Below, one piece after another: positions 44,110 to 53,623 of a stretch of 64,000 nucleotides of DNA; position 1 is the stretch's first letter, and every line of letters begins with the position of its first letter. A program made the translations under genes and the position numbers. Source of the stretch: Gracilibacillus sp052246695 (GTDB lineage Bacteria; Bacillota; Bacilli; Bacillales; Amphibacillaceae); assembly GCA_052246695.1 (NCBI GenBank), contig JBQQCK010000012.1; one strand, written 5' to 3'. The notes below the pieces were generated by a model, which ran no database searches, was not told the DNA's origin, and was given only the letters and a program-made list of their open reading frames with translations.

Positions 44110-44490
44110 ATGTATCAGCAACAAGAACCATATCATCAATCTAATCCGCACCATGAAAATCTCTATGGTCAGTCGATGGGGAATCAACACATGGATTCTA
44201 ACTACCATAAAAAACAAATCCATGAAGTATGTAAAAATTACCATCTATACTTTATGCAATTTCAAACAATGGAAGGGGATACGGTTGAGGGTATAATTGA
44301 AGATATTGATGAGGACAGTGTAATCATACTCATTCCAAGTGGAGATATGGAAAGAGTGGACGAAACTGAACGCCAATATGGATATGGTTATGGATATGGT
44401 TACCCTAGAAGATTTCGTCGCTTTAGACGACATAGGCTACCATTTCTCCTAATACGACGTTTGCTTTTCCCATATTTTTATTATTATTAA
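44110..44490 (+). CDS. Small tyrosine/arginine-rich protein, spore-coat-like
   Basis: 126 residues. An N-terminal His/Gln-rich segment (MYQQQEPYHQSNPHH), a compact middle GDTVEGIIEDIDEDSVIILIPSG that resembles an Sm-like beta fold, and a tail with YGYGYGYGYPRRFRRFRRHR ending in FPYFYYY. Such short proteins with this tail recur in sporulating Bacillaceae and look like coat or exosporium components, sometimes mislabelled as kinases. ATG 44110 follows GGGAGTGA; an earlier in-frame ATG at 44068 has no such site. Confidence 0.7.
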   Translation: MYQQQEPYHQSNPHHENLYGQSMGNQHMDSNYHKKQIHEVCKNYHLYFMQFQTMEGDTVEGIIEDIDEDSVIILIPSGDMERVDETERQYGYGYGYGYPRRFRRFRRHRLPFLLIRRLLFPYFYYY

Positions 44491-44527
44491 TTGTTTCCTT
44501 AAGCTTATCTTTGGACATAAATACCTC

Positions 44528-44562
44528 TATCTTAATTGATAAGAGGTGTTTTTTTAGGGGAA
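44528..44562 (+). terminator. Terminator after coat-like gene
   Basis: acctct-atc / gat-aagaggt stem followed by seven T. Confidence 0.8.
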
Positions 44563-44802
44563 ATATTTTATATTTAAATTATTATATGCAACATTTTATA
44601 ATGCGGATGGGTGGTTGAATGAAGAAGGATTTAGAATAAAGAATAAAACCAACTCATTTAGCAATATCTAAATATAACTGATTAATCGATTATATTGGAA
44701 ATCAGTAGTTTTATGATTAAATACCAACCGCAACGTACTTATTAATTTTGATGGTATTGCAAGAAAAGGTGTGATGAGAATCTGCAGCTAAAAGAATGAA
44801 AA

Positions 44803-44838
44803 TGGGACAAAAATCCTGTCCTTTTGTCCCAAAGAAAA
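44803..44838 (-). terminator. Terminator of the MFS gene
   Basis: gggacaaaa / ttttgtccc stem; on the minus strand it ends in a T-rich stretch. It lies about 70 bases past the MFS stop. Confidence 0.55.
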
Positions 44839-44861
44839 AATTATAAAATGTCCGTAACTGT

Positions 44862-44912
44862 TTACGAGGCGATGAAATACTAGGCGAGTTAAAGAATCGC
44901 TCTACGTTTTTT
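44862..44912. repeat. Short copy of the alaS-leader repeat
   Basis: Shares actaggcga and gaatcgc-ctacg with 7455-7605. It overlaps the last codons of the MFS gene on the other strand. Confidence 0.4.
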
Positions 44913-46053
44913 TAACATTTTTTAAGATGATTATAAAAATAACTAAAAATAACGCACTAATCAAGTAGAAAAAACTTACGTTTGGTACGAATTGGATAAA
45001 TAAACCACCAATAGATGGACCAATTAAACTTCCAAAGCTGAAAAATACTCCACACAAAAGATTTCCAGTTGGTAACAGTTCTTTAGGCGTCAGATCGGTC
45101 ATGTAGGTTATTCCTAAAGAAAACATCGATCCGACAAACATTCCAACTAAAAATAAGCAGACAAATAATCCATAGAAAGATTGCTCTACGATTCCTGCAG
45201 CTGAAAAACAGATAAATCCTAACAGCAGTACAGCTACTAATATTTTTTTGCGTCCAAGCTTGTCACTTAGCATGCCCAATGGTAGCTGAAAGGCGATAGC
45301 ACCTATCGCAAATGCGAATAATAAAGCTGAAACATTATGAACCTCGATACCGATTCGAAGAGCATAAACAGGAAAGTTTCCATTGAGTGATGTTTCTAAA
45401 AAACCATAAGCAAACGGTGGTAAAAAAGCAATCCATGCATATTTCCATGTCTGTGCAAACCGTTTAAACGTATTTTTGAACGAGCTCAACTCTATATCCT
45501 GTTCTGGTAATTCATTCCTCAGCGTAAACAAAAATAGCCAACCAATAATACTTAATCCCGATGCGAGCATGAATGGCAAGCTTTCATTAATATTAACGAG
45601 CGGCACCATTAATGGTCCAATGGCAAAACCAATTCCAAAGAATAAACCATAAACTGCAATATTTCTTCCTCTTTTATCTTCTGGTGAAAATGCAGTAATC
45701 CAGGTTTGAGCACCAAAATTCAGTGCATGATCACCGATTCCAATCAACAAGCGTAATAAAAACCAGAACCAAAATGTTTGCCAAAATGGAAACAATGCCA
45801 GTGAAATCAGTACTAGCAGTCCACCTGTTATAATAAGCGGTTTGTATCCGTATTTTCTTAACGGCTGTTCCATAAAAGGGGAAGCTAACAAAATACCGAT
45901 GTATAATCCTGTTGCGTTAACTCCGTTTAAAAAAGAAGACACACCATTGCTTTCAAAAATGACTGCAATTAATGGCAAAAGCATCCCTTGGCTAAAACCA
46001 GAAACAGCAACAATACTAACTAATATCCAAAAACGAAATTGATTCTTTTTCAT
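44902..46053 (-). CDS. MFS transporter
   Basis: 383-residue major facilitator with 12 predicted helices. The loop 2-3 motif is degenerate (EQPLRKYGYKPL) but the equivalent loop 8-9 is good (GMLSDKLGRKKIL), as often in drug/H+ antiporters of the DHA1 type. The helix-4 region has LLRLLIGIGDHALNFGAQTWI. Substrate unknown. Its ATG lies after GAAGGGAT on the minus strand. Confidence 0.87.
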   Translation of the reverse strand: MKKNQFRFWILVSIVAVSGFSQGMLLPLIAVIFESNGVSSFLNGVNATGLYIGILLASPFMEQPLRKYGYKPLIITGGLLVLISLALFPFWQTFWFWFLLRLLIGIGDHALNFGAQTWITAFSPEDKRGRNIAVYGLFFGIGFAIGPLMVPLVNINESLPFMLASGLSIIGWLFLFTLRNELPEQDIELSSFKNTFKRFAQTWKYAWIAFLPPFAYGFLETSLNGNFPVYALRIGIEVHNVSALLFAFAIGAIAFQLPLGMLSDKLGRKKILVAVLLLGFICFSAAGIVEQSFYGLFVCLFLVGMFVGSMFSLGITYMTDLTPKELLPTGNLLCGVFFSFGSLIGPSIGGLFIQFVPNVSFFYLISALFLVIFIIILKNVKKT

Positions 46054-46281
46054 AATTATCCCTTCACTTTCTAAACTTACAGATAAACATCATACACTAA
46101 AAGACAACTAAAATGAAACCATTTGTTTCATTGAGTTTTTAATGGTGCTAATCATAAGTAAAACCCCCAAAGATGGAAGTCTCACTTTATCTATATTCTC
46201 AAGTTCCAAAACTGGAATTGAATTAACAGCTGTTGTATCATGAATATGTTGTAATTTAAAGGAAAGTAAAGAGGCGATAGA

Positions 46282-47133
46282 ATGAAAGACATAGGATTGG
46301 TTTTAGAAGGTGGAGGAAGCAGAGGAGTTTATACAGGTGGGGTTTTACAGTATTTAATGGAGCATGAGGTTTACATACCTTATGTGATCGGTGTCTCAGC
46401 TGGAGCTTGTAATGGCTCATCCTATATTTCCCGGCAAATCGAACGCAATAAAACGGTTAATATAGATTATGTCCGCCACCCAGAGTATCTTTCATTTCGA
46501 AATTGGCTTACCAAACGAGAACTGTTCGGAATGGATTTTCTGTTTGATAAGTTACCAAATGACTTGGTGCCGTTTGATTACGAAACATTTAACGTAGCAA
46601 CCGAAGAGTTTGTTGTTGGTGTAACAGATTGTAAAACGGGGAATCCGTTGTTTTATCACAAATCAAGTTATGCGAACGATATGCTTACACTTCTTCGTGC
46701 TTCAAGTTCACTTCCGATGGTTGCACCAGTTGTACAATATGATAATCTAGCTTTAATGGATGGAGGTATTTCAGCTCCTATTCCAATCAAACAATCAATG
46801 AAAGATGGTAACAGAAAAAATGTAGTGATCTTAACGAGAAACAGAGGCTATTACAAAAAGCCACAATCCATCAATTGGTACATAAGAAGAAAATATCGGG
46901 ATTATCCTGGCTTACTCCAAGCCTTAGAAAAAAGACATATTGAATATAACGAAACAATCAACTTCTTGTACGAAGAAGAGAAAAAAGGAAATGTTTTCAT
47001 CATTTCACCGACAGAGAAATTAACTGTCGGACGAATTGAAAAAAACAAGAAAAAATTAATGGATTTATATCAAAAGGGCTATAAAGATGTTGAAAATCTT
47101 GGGGAAGCATTAAAGGAATTTTTAGCTTCCTGA
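46282..47133 (+). CDS. Patatin-like phospholipase
   Basis: 283-residue patatin-fold lipid acyl hydrolase (YjjU-type). The oxyanion loop GGGSRGVYTGGVL (residues 9-21), nucleophile elbow GVSAGACNG (Ser about 40) and the catalytic Asp in LMDGGISAPIPI (about 157) make up the Ser-Asp dyad. No signal peptide, so cytoplasmic. GGAAAGTAAAGAGGCG before ATG. Natural lipid not known. Confidence 0.9.
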   Translation: MKDIGLVLEGGGSRGVYTGGVLQYLMEHEVYIPYVIGVSAGACNGSSYISRQIERNKTVNIDYVRHPEYLSFRNWLTKRELFGMDFLFDKLPNDLVPFDYETFNVATEEFVVGVTDCKTGNPLFYHKSSYANDMLTLLRASSSLPMVAPVVQYDNLALMDGGISAPIPIKQSMKDGNRKNVVILTRNRGYYKKPQSINWYIRRKYRDYPGLLQALEKRHIEYNETINFLYEEEKKGNVFIISPTEKLTVGRIEKNKKKLMDLYQKGYKDVENLGEALKEFLAS

Positions 47134-47326
47134 AATTTCTGTCTCAAATATACGTAAAATACTATGATTATGTAGGGTTAACCGTGATATTCAAAAATAA
47201 TTAATGAAAATTCTCAATATAGTGAAACTTCCTTCCATTCTTTTGTGAATGAATAAAACCGTCCCCGATAATAAATGCTCCTTTTCCATGAGGAGGAGTA
47301 TTAAATTGCATATATCAAGTTGGAAT

Positions 47327-47358
47327 AAGAACCGGGTGAGTTACCTGGTTCTTATTCC
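47327..47358. terminator. Terminator between convergent patatin and VOC genes
   Basis: aagaacc-ggt / acc-ggttctt with a short loop and T-rich ends, overlapping the VOC stop region. Confidence 0.65.
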
Positions 47359-47771
47359 ACATAGTCCTCATCCATATAGATCAATTCCCAAATATGACCA
47401 TCTAAGTCTTGAAAACTCCATCCATACATAAAGCCATGGTCTTGCTTTTCATTCGCATGGCTTCCACCAGCTTCTATAGCCTTATTTACCAATTCATCCA
47501 CTTGTTCTCGACTTTCTGCAGATAATGCGACTAGAACTTCGGTAGCTTTTGTAGCGTTTACAATTTCTTTTTGAGTAAAATCTTTAAATCGATTTTCTTC
47601 TAACAGCATAACAAAGATATTATCATTTACTATCATGCATGTTGTTGTTTCATCTGTAAATTGTGGATTAAATTCAAAACCTAATGCACTAAAGAACTCT
47701 ACAGATTTTTTTAAATTCTTGATTGGTAAGTTTACAAAAATATTATTTGATTTAAAACTCATTTTCTTCAC
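47352..47771 (-). CDS. VOC family protein (glyoxalase-like)
   Basis: 139-residue protein of the vicinal oxygen chelate fold. Begins IFVNLPIKNLKKSVEFFSALGFEFNPQF, and ends WSFQDLDGHIWELIYMDEDY with the metal-ligand-like DLDGHIWEL. Related to lactoylglutathione lyase/PhnB-like proteins; substrate unknown. Confidence 0.88.
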   Translation of the reverse strand: MKKMSFKSNNIFVNLPIKNLKKSVEFFSALGFEFNPQFTDETTTCMIVNDNIFVMLLEENRFKDFTQKEIVNATKATEVLVALSAESREQVDELVNKAIEAGGSHANEKQDHGFMYGWSFQDLDGHIWELIYMDEDYVE

Positions 47772-47965
47772 CTTGCTTGATATGTTTCTTTCATTTTACT
47801 TTAGATGGCAAAAAGAAATTTCTTATATATTGCTATATTTTTGAATAAGGAAGATTAGTGGTTACTTATGAAAAGCTTTAGGTTGATTATTGCATAAAAG
47901 GGAACATTTAAATCAAAAAATGTTTGTCGGGACATGCATTTATGTTCTTGATTGGTGGGGTATGT

Positions 47966-47971
47966 TATAAT
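47966..47971 (+). promoter_or_regulatory. Extended -10 promoter of the holin-like toxin gene
   Basis: TGTTATAAT gives a TGN-extended -10 with TATAAT at 47966-47971. No good -35 at the usual spacing. Confidence 0.5.
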
Positions 47972-48027
47972 AGCATTGGATAATGTTCTTTTAGGGAAGG
48001 TCGGCTAATCTCCGGTGAAAGGGGGTG

Positions 48028-48129
48028 ATGCCTCTGGGGATGTATGAAAGTTTCATGGTGTTGTTTAGTTTTGGAACTTTCTTGATTGCATTACTCGCCT
48101 TGATCATATCGATGATCAATCGCAAATAG
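48028..48129 (+). CDS. Putative holin-like (type I) small toxin
   Basis: 33-residue peptide, or 29 from ATG 48040: MYESFMVLFSFGTFLIALLALIISMINRK. One hydrophobic helix and a short basic end, with the YESFMVLFSFGTFLIALL pattern of the putative holin-like toxins found in Bacilli. Start is uncertain (48025, 48028 or 48040). The transcript has complementary ends: ggtcggc near 48000 and gccgaacc near 48183, typical of type I toxin mRNAs that hide the ribosome binding site. A hairpin tagacctc / gaggtcta flanks the stop. An antisense regulator is expected but not identified. Confidence 0.7.
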   Translation: MPLGMYESFMVLFSFGTFLIALLALIISMINRK

Positions 48130-48213
48130 ACCTCCCTAATTTACCCTGACAAGTGACTAGGTGAGGTCTATCGCTAAGATGGCCGAACCCTTTCTGGGGG
48201 AACCACTTATCCA

Positions 48214-48242
48214 AAACCCACAGTCACCGCTGTGGGTTTTTA
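48214..48242 (+). terminator. Terminator of the holin-like toxin transcript
   Basis: aacccacag / ctgtgggtt stem, 6-base loop, TTTTTA. Confidence 0.88.
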
Positions 48243-48449
48243 GTATCAGTATATGCATTTCCTAATTTCATTATAGCAATACTTCGTTAAATTGTCACCA
48301 ATTCTGCTACTATATCGGGCAGATAGGCAATTAAAAATAACATAAGCAAAATGAGAAAACCGTAATGATTATAAGTTTGATAGTAGAATTATATAGCCTA
48401 GGAGACCAATACATGCATTTTCATTCAGTACATTTTAACGTTTTTCTGA

Positions 48450-48560
48450 AAGAAGTCTCCCTCTTCAAGCGTGTGAAGGGTGTAGCCCAATGGTAAGGGG
48501 GAGATCAATGTCGGTTGGGTGTAAGCCCAAAGCTTTTTCTTTTGGTTTTTTCTTTGTTAA
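48450..48560 (+). ncRNA. Structured intergenic element, possibly an attenuator or small RNA
   Basis: Contains ccctcttca / tgaaggg (hairpin 48459-48480), then gcccaa at 48485-48490, ttggg at 48515-48519 and cccaa at 48526-48530 followed by a T-rich stretch. ttggg can pair either backward with cccaa of the first block or forward with the last, so two exclusive folds are possible. No family recognised. It lies 220 bases before the CoA-disulfide reductase gene. Confidence 0.35.
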
Positions 48561-48776
48561 AAGCCTAAGGATTGATATAACAATGAAATGAGATAGTAAT
48601 AACCATTCAGTATTCTTAATGTATTATCACCTTGTATTGGTGCTGAAATATAGAAGGAACGTTATAGCAATGGAAAATAATGAGCTGATCTTACTTGATT
48701 CAATTATGTGAAGAGTGGGGTATAATACAAAATAAGTAATGAAACAATTTACTTCTGTAGAATGGAGAGTTGCTGA

Positions 48777-50105
48777 ATGAAATACGTAATAATTGGTGGA
48801 GTAGCAGCAGGGATGAGCGCTGCAATGGAAATTTCCCGAACAGATGGATCGGCTAAAATAACGGTGTTGGAGCGTGGTGAAGATTATTCCTATGGACAGT
48901 GCGGGCTCCCGTATGTAATCAACGGACAGGTCCCATCTACCGAAGATGTTATTGCTAGGACTGTCCAAACGTTTAGAGAACGATATGGTATAGATGCAAG
49001 AGTACATACTAAAGTAACAAAAATCGATATAGAAAATCAACAAGTAATTGGAATCCATCTTGATTCGAAGCAAGACTTTACTTTAAAATATGACCGATTA
49101 TTAATTGCGACAGGTTCTGATCCAATTTTGCCGGAATGGCCTGGAATTAATTTAGAAGGAATCCACACATTGAAAACGTTAAAAGATACTAACGGGCTTG
49201 TGGATGATATAACGGAAGAGGTTAAACATGTCACGATTGTAGGGGCTGGTTATATCGGGCTAGAGATGGCTGAGATCTTTCGATCGATTGGAAAAAAGGT
49301 AACGCTAATTCAAAGAGGCGATCAATTAGCGAAGATATTTGATCAAGATATGTCAAAATTGATTGAGGAAAAAGCAGTATACAATCAAGTCGACGTTAAA
49401 TTGGAGGAGGAAGTGACAGGGTTTTCTGGTGAAAAACGTGTGAAATCAGTTATCACTAATAAAGGAACATATGCAACTGATTTAGTTCTGGTAAGTGCAG
49501 GAGTTAATCCGAATACCGAATTTTTAAAGGATACTGGGATTCAAATGAATCGAGAAGGCGCGATTCTTGTTAATGCCTATATGGAAACTTCGATTTCAAA
49601 CGTTTATGCTGCAGGCGATTGTGCTACACATTATCATATAATCAAACAATTAGATGACTACATCCCTTTAGGTACAACTTCGAATAAACAAGGTAGAATT
49701 GCTGGGGCTAACATGGCTGGAAATCCGATTACGTTTAAAGGAATAGTTGGAACCTCCATTATCAAATTCTTTGATTTAGCTTTAGGACGAACCGGTATAA
49801 CTGAAACAGAAGCTAAAAGGTTGAACATCCACTATAAGATTGAAACTAGAGAAGACACTGATCATGCAGGGTATTATCCGGGAGTAGAAACGCTTCATAC
49901 AAAGTTGATTTTCCATCAAAAAACTGGTCAATTATTAGGTGGTCAGATCATCGGAAAGAAAGGCGTTGATAAACGTATTGACGTACTTGCAACTGCTTTA
50001 TATAATCGAATGACTATCCAGCAACTCCAAGACCTCGACCTTGCATATGCACCACCTTATAACAGTGTATGGGACCCACTTCAAAAGATCTCCCGTAAGA
50101 CCTAA
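48777..50105 (+). CDS. CoA-disulfide reductase family FAD oxidoreductase
   Basis: 442-residue pyridine nucleotide-disulfide oxidoreductase. FAD site IIGGVAAGMSAAMEI at the N-terminus, single redox Cys in YGQCGLPYVING (about residue 42), NAD(P)H site VTIVGAGYIGLEMAEIF (about 152), second FAD motif VYAAGDCATHYH (about 277), and a C-terminal dimerisation domain. The lone Cys fits CoA-disulfide reductase, which keeps CoA thiols reduced in low-glutathione Firmicutes; related NADH oxidases are an alternative. GGAGAGTTGCTGA before ATG. Confidence 0.88.
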   Translation: MKYVIIGGVAAGMSAAMEISRTDGSAKITVLERGEDYSYGQCGLPYVINGQVPSTEDVIARTVQTFRERYGIDARVHTKVTKIDIENQQVIGIHLDSKQDFTLKYDRLLIATGSDPILPEWPGINLEGIHTLKTLKDTNGLVDDITEEVKHVTIVGAGYIGLEMAEIFRSIGKKVTLIQRGDQLAKIFDQDMSKLIEEKAVYNQVDVKLEEEVTGFSGEKRVKSVITNKGTYATDLVLVSAGVNPNTEFLKDTGIQMNREGAILVNAYMETSISNVYAAGDCATHYHIIKQLDDYIPLGTTSNKQGRIAGANMAGNPITFKGIVGTSIIKFFDLALGRTGITETEAKRLNIHYKIETREDTDHAGYYPGVETLHTKLIFHQKTGQLLGGQIIGKKGVDKRIDVLATALYNRMTIQQLQDLDLAYAPPYNSVWDPLQKISRKT

Positions 50106-50130
50106 TTGAACAAACATCTTGCTTATGCAA

Positions 50131-50165
50131 GTAAAAGACTTCCACTAAACTGGAAGTCTTTTAGT
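50131..50165. terminator. Terminator after CoA-disulfide reductase gene
   Basis: aaaagacttcca / tggaagtctttt perfect stem with T-rich end. Confidence 0.85.
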
Positions 50166-50392
50166 AAGACGATTATAATGTTGCAAACAAAACATAAACC
50201 GTGAAGTTAGATTTACTTTACCAAGTTAGTTGAGGCCGTTCCCCTGGAAAGATGGTGTTTTTCCATAGCGACGAACAAGCACTTATCATTAATAAGAATG
50301 GAAGTAAGTCGCCTTATAAGAGTATTTACTAGTTCGTAGCATTATTATCTAGTGAGAATAAGGTTCATTCTGGTTTTCTTATTAGGTAGCAT

Positions 50393-51526
50393 TTATTTAC
50401 TCATTGGACCTTTAGCGAGTATAGCAAGTTCGATCTTTTCCAATGATTCACAATATTCCTCATAAATGGCTCCATTTATTTTGGAAGGATCTTTTTGTAA
50501 ATAATGAATCACTTTCCAATCGCTATACCAATCGCCATGTTCCGAGGGTTTCTGTTCTACATTCTTCCATGCGTGTTCTAATGTAGGACTGTACAAACGA
50601 TTTGCTCCTGGTTTTAACTGGCAAGCTTTCAAACTTTCCTGGAAAGGCACATCAGGAGGTGACTCGTTGATGTTATTAAAAATATGTGGCCAGTAGTCTT
50701 TCCTTGATCCAGAATGTGGTTGCTTTAGTGCCATTTCATAAATATCTGAAAAGAACTCATCATCAAATAACAATTGATATAATCGTTTTCCTAAAAGAAT
50801 CCGGTCTTTTAAAGAAGCGAATTGATGAACGGATTGGCCAATCAATTTAACTTCCTTTCCATCGGAAAAAGGGAACAGTATTTGATTCAATTGTAAGATT
50901 TCCTGCAACTTAAACTCCAGTGACTCCAGTAATGTAGCCTGATAATCCTTATTTTGAATCACTCTGTCTTCAATATAATTTTGTTCGTTGATAATAAGTG
51001 CGACAGTTATCAAGTTACTATCTCTCGTTTGATAATAGTGATCCCACATAACTTTCATAAAATAGGATACACCAAATTGCCGAAGTAAATAGAAGTAATT
51101 TTGATTCTTTCTGAGACTTTCTTCATATAATAATAATTGAGGAAATGCATCTTGAAAAATCAACCAATTACTCCGTTCTAAAAAAGCAAAAAAATATTCC
51201 TGCTGCTCTTTTGACATGAGACGTGACAGTAGACTCCCTTTCAAGTCTGTCATATTCCACCCGGCATTACGTGACACCATGTGTGCCAAAAATGCCCATT
51301 CAATGTCAGGGTATTTTTTAAAAAAGTCCAAATATGCTTGTGTTCTTGTAATGTTGTTAATATTATTCTTCTTTGTCCTCTCCTTGATAGATTGTACCAG
51401 TTCTACTTCATGGTCTGTTAGATTGTTATAATCCGTCTCTTTTTGTTGGAGGGCTTTTTTGATTGGCTTCAGTTCAGTTGGCAAATTTTTAAAAAGGTCA
51501 AATATTCGTGATTCCTCCTTTATCAT
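50393..51526 (-). CDS. DUF2515 family protein (YppC-like)
   Basis: 377-residue soluble helical protein similar to YppC of B. subtilis. Characteristic segments are NNINNITRTQAYLDFFKKYPDIEWAFLAHMVSRNAGWNMTDLKG and the late YSDWKVIHYLQKDPSKINGAIYEEY. Function unknown. AAAGGAGGAA precedes its ATG on the minus strand. Lone gene. Confidence 0.85.
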   Translation of the reverse strand: MIKEESRIFDLFKNLPTELKPIKKALQQKETDYNNLTDHEVELVQSIKERTKKNNINNITRTQAYLDFFKKYPDIEWAFLAHMVSRNAGWNMTDLKGSLLSRLMSKEQQEYFFAFLERSNWLIFQDAFPQLLLYEESLRKNQNYFYLLRQFGVSYFMKVMWDHYYQTRDSNLITVALIINEQNYIEDRVIQNKDYQATLLESLEFKLQEILQLNQILFPFSDGKEVKLIGQSVHQFASLKDRILLGKRLYQLLFDDEFFSDIYEMALKQPHSGSRKDYWPHIFNNINESPPDVPFQESLKACQLKPGANRLYSPTLEHAWKNVEQKPSEHGDWYSDWKVIHYLQKDPSKINGAIYEEYCESLEKIELAILAKGPMSK

Positions 51527-51727
51527 TTTTATAGTAGGTTATGTATACATACTATTATGTTTACTATATATCATCGGATTTATGCAAAATCGTTATAAGT
51601 AAGGGTTTTAGTAAATCATTCTTATTTTCTAAATGATCAGTGTTTGTATAAGCAAAAAATTAACGAGATTCAGGATCAGCATGTTCCCCATTTAAAGTTA
51701 TCAAGCGAAATACATAACGGATATAAA

Positions 51728-51761
51728 AAAGACTCTTCTATATTTGATAGAAGAAGTCTTA
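51728..51761 (-). terminator. Terminator of the zinc-ribbon gene
   Basis: aagacttcttcta / tagaagagtctt (one bulge) ending in TTTTTT on the minus strand. The rest of the 51527-51841 gap shows nothing else. Confidence 0.7.
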
Positions 51762-51841
51762 ATAATGTACAGTTTATCGACATGTATTTATATTTACTTA
51801 CTATTAAGTGCATACGTGAAACTACACCCAGATAACAATCT

Positions 51842-52045
51842 TTAACCAAAAAATAAGTCCAAAATGTTGGATCCAGCAGTAACTTGTTTATTATAAAATT
51901 CCGAATAACCACAGTCTTCACAATATACAACAAGAAAACGATTATTTTGCACATCAAACATTTTGGAAAGACCTGTTCCAGTCATCGCTACTTCTTTTTG
52001 AGCTGCTCTAGTACTTCCACATTTAATACAACCATTTTGCTTCAT
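51842..52045 (-). CDS. Zinc-ribbon nucleic-acid-binding-type protein
   Basis: 67 residues: CIKCGS near the start and CEDCGYSEFY 35 residues later form a four-Cys zinc ribbon, with GTGLSKMFDVQNNRF between. Matches a short zinc-ribbon family (PF09855-like) found widely in Bacilli; function unproven. AGGAGG precedes the ATG on the minus strand. Confidence 0.8.
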   Translation of the reverse strand: MKQNGCIKCGSTRAAQKEVAMTGTGLSKMFDVQNNRFLVVYCEDCGYSEFYNKQVTAGSNILDLFFG

Positions 52046-52410
52046 TTTTAAATCCTCCTAAGTTTCCAATTAGTTATAATTTTTAACAAGTATTCTATAA
52101 TTATTTACGAACCAACCTTAAAAAATGTTTCAAATTTGAATCACTTAATAGTTGTAAAATATACATTGAAAAATATGAAAATCAATTTTTATTCAAAAAA
52201 TGGAAAAGAATCATTTGCTATTGGCAAGCACTCAGCCATAAATTGTACAACCATTAATAAACTTACTTTATAAGAAAAGCCTCTTGTCAAGTATGAAATG
52301 GATTTGCCAAGCATAAGCTTTAGTAAGTGATTTTTGGAACATTAGTCATAAAATCAACATTTATTCGACATTGTAAGCATCTTCTTTATTTAGAAAGGGT
52401 GTGAATATAG
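52046..52410. other. Non-coding gap before the SpoIISA-like gene
   Basis: AT-rich, with divergent promoter space for the zinc-ribbon and SpoIISA-like genes. I see no clear promoter pair, repeat or RNA in it. Confidence 0.5.
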
Positions 52411-53301
52411 GTGGACAAAGAGACACTCGGTATTTCGATCTTGGTAGGGGTTCTCCTGTTATTCATATTGTTCGTTTACATTCAAAGCTTGCGGAGTTTT
52501 AGTAATAAAGAGGATAATCGCTTTAATGAAAATTTGTACCAATATCGAAAAACATTATATTTCCTGTTTGTTTTATCAGTCGGTATTTTGTGGATAATAG
52601 ACATAATTTCCATAGTCGATTGGGAAATGCTAGTGATACTGGCTGGGATGGTTATATTCATTGATATATTTGTTTTTTCCACTCCAACAATTAAAAAGAT
52701 ATGGAGGGCAGAATTCCAATCCTATGATCCTTTGAAAACATATATACAAGAAAATAGTTATATAGAAGAAAAACAACAGGATAAGTTAAATTATTTCTCC
52801 CAATTGATACAAGTCGCCCCTTTTGTCAAATCAGATATTGACAAGAAACAGCTCGATTTCCCAGACTCACTAGGTTTATTTCTCAATTATTATGCTGATA
52901 CGTTTGGTTTACGTGTTCATCTTTATGAAGTTAAAACAGAAAATATAGAGTGTGAACCTATCGATGTTTTTATCAATACGATTCAAACAGTAAAACAGAC
53001 ACATACCTTGGATTGGGAAAGTATGGTGGACAACTTAACGATCGATAATGAGAAGAGTAGTCTCACGGAAAGCTTTATTGTCGAAACATTATGGAATGGA
53101 GATATCGTGGCATTGGATCGAGAAGAAAAACACGGTAAAGGAATGGCTCATATATGTCCAATTTTCGTCAGAGAGAATCATACGTTTATTTTATTTATAG
53201 AAGAGATTCATCAAAGGATTTATGAAATGGATGCCCTGTTTCTTACCAATCTTGCTTTCCTTTTCTGTTTTCTTGAAGATCAAAATTTAGTGAAAAATTA
53301 A
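52411..53301 (+). CDS. spoIISA: SpoIISA family membrane toxin
   Basis: 296 residues with the SpoIISA layout: three transmembrane helices (about 8-28, 48-69, 72-91) then a cytoplasmic GAF-like domain. RKTLYFLFVLSVGILWI and IDIFVFSTPTIKKI closely follow RKTWYLLFVLG.. and IDAFIFLSAYVKKL of B. subtilis SpoIISA. That toxin makes lesions in the membrane and kills cells in sporulation unless held by SpoIISB. Here the cytoplasmic part is about 45 residues longer than in B. subtilis. GTG 52411 follows AAAGGGTGTG. Two small basic genes follow. Confidence 0.85.
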   Translation: MDKETLGISILVGVLLLFILFVYIQSLRSFSNKEDNRFNENLYQYRKTLYFLFVLSVGILWIIDIISIVDWEMLVILAGMVIFIDIFVFSTPTIKKIWRAEFQSYDPLKTYIQENSYIEEKQQDKLNYFSQLIQVAPFVKSDIDKKQLDFPDSLGLFLNYYADTFGLRVHLYEVKTENIECEPIDVFINTIQTVKQTHTLDWESMVDNLTIDNEKSSLTESFIVETLWNGDIVALDREEKHGKGMAHICPIFVRENHTFILFIEEIHQRIYEMDALFLTNLAFLFCFLEDQNLVKN

Positions 53302-53410
53302 AGATAAGAGTAATAAATAAAGAGTTTTCCTCGTAAAATGGTGAAGAGTATCTTAAAATCAAGGTATTTTAAGAATGATGGTACAAAGAAGTTGTGAAGG
53401 AGGAAGTTTG

Positions 53411-53623
53411 GTGACTCAGAGAATTATAGAATTCAAGTCAAATTTAGCTAGAAGTAAGGAACTTAATCCAGGTAACTCGAATATATTGTATCAAGAAATA
53501 ACTCCTTTACGTGATATCCTAAGTCGTAAGAAATCGCCAATAACACAAATAGCCAAAACCTCTAAAACTCGATACACGAAAGACCTGGAGAGGCTCCGGC
53601 AAAAAGCATTAGATATGTTGTAA
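53411..53623 (+). CDS. Candidate SpoIISB-like antitoxin
   Basis: 70-residue basic protein (MTQRIIEFKSNLARSKELNP..) ending KDLERLRQKALDML. It lies 109 bases after the SpoIISA-like gene, with AAGGAGGAAG 8 bases before GTG 53411. SpoIISB of B. subtilis is a 56-residue basic disordered protein in the same position; sequence similarity is not obvious, so antitoxin identity is inferred from position, size and charge. Confidence 0.55.
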   Translation: MTQRIIEFKSNLARSKELNPGNSNILYQEITPLRDILSRKKSPITQIAKTSKTRYTKDLERLRQKALDML

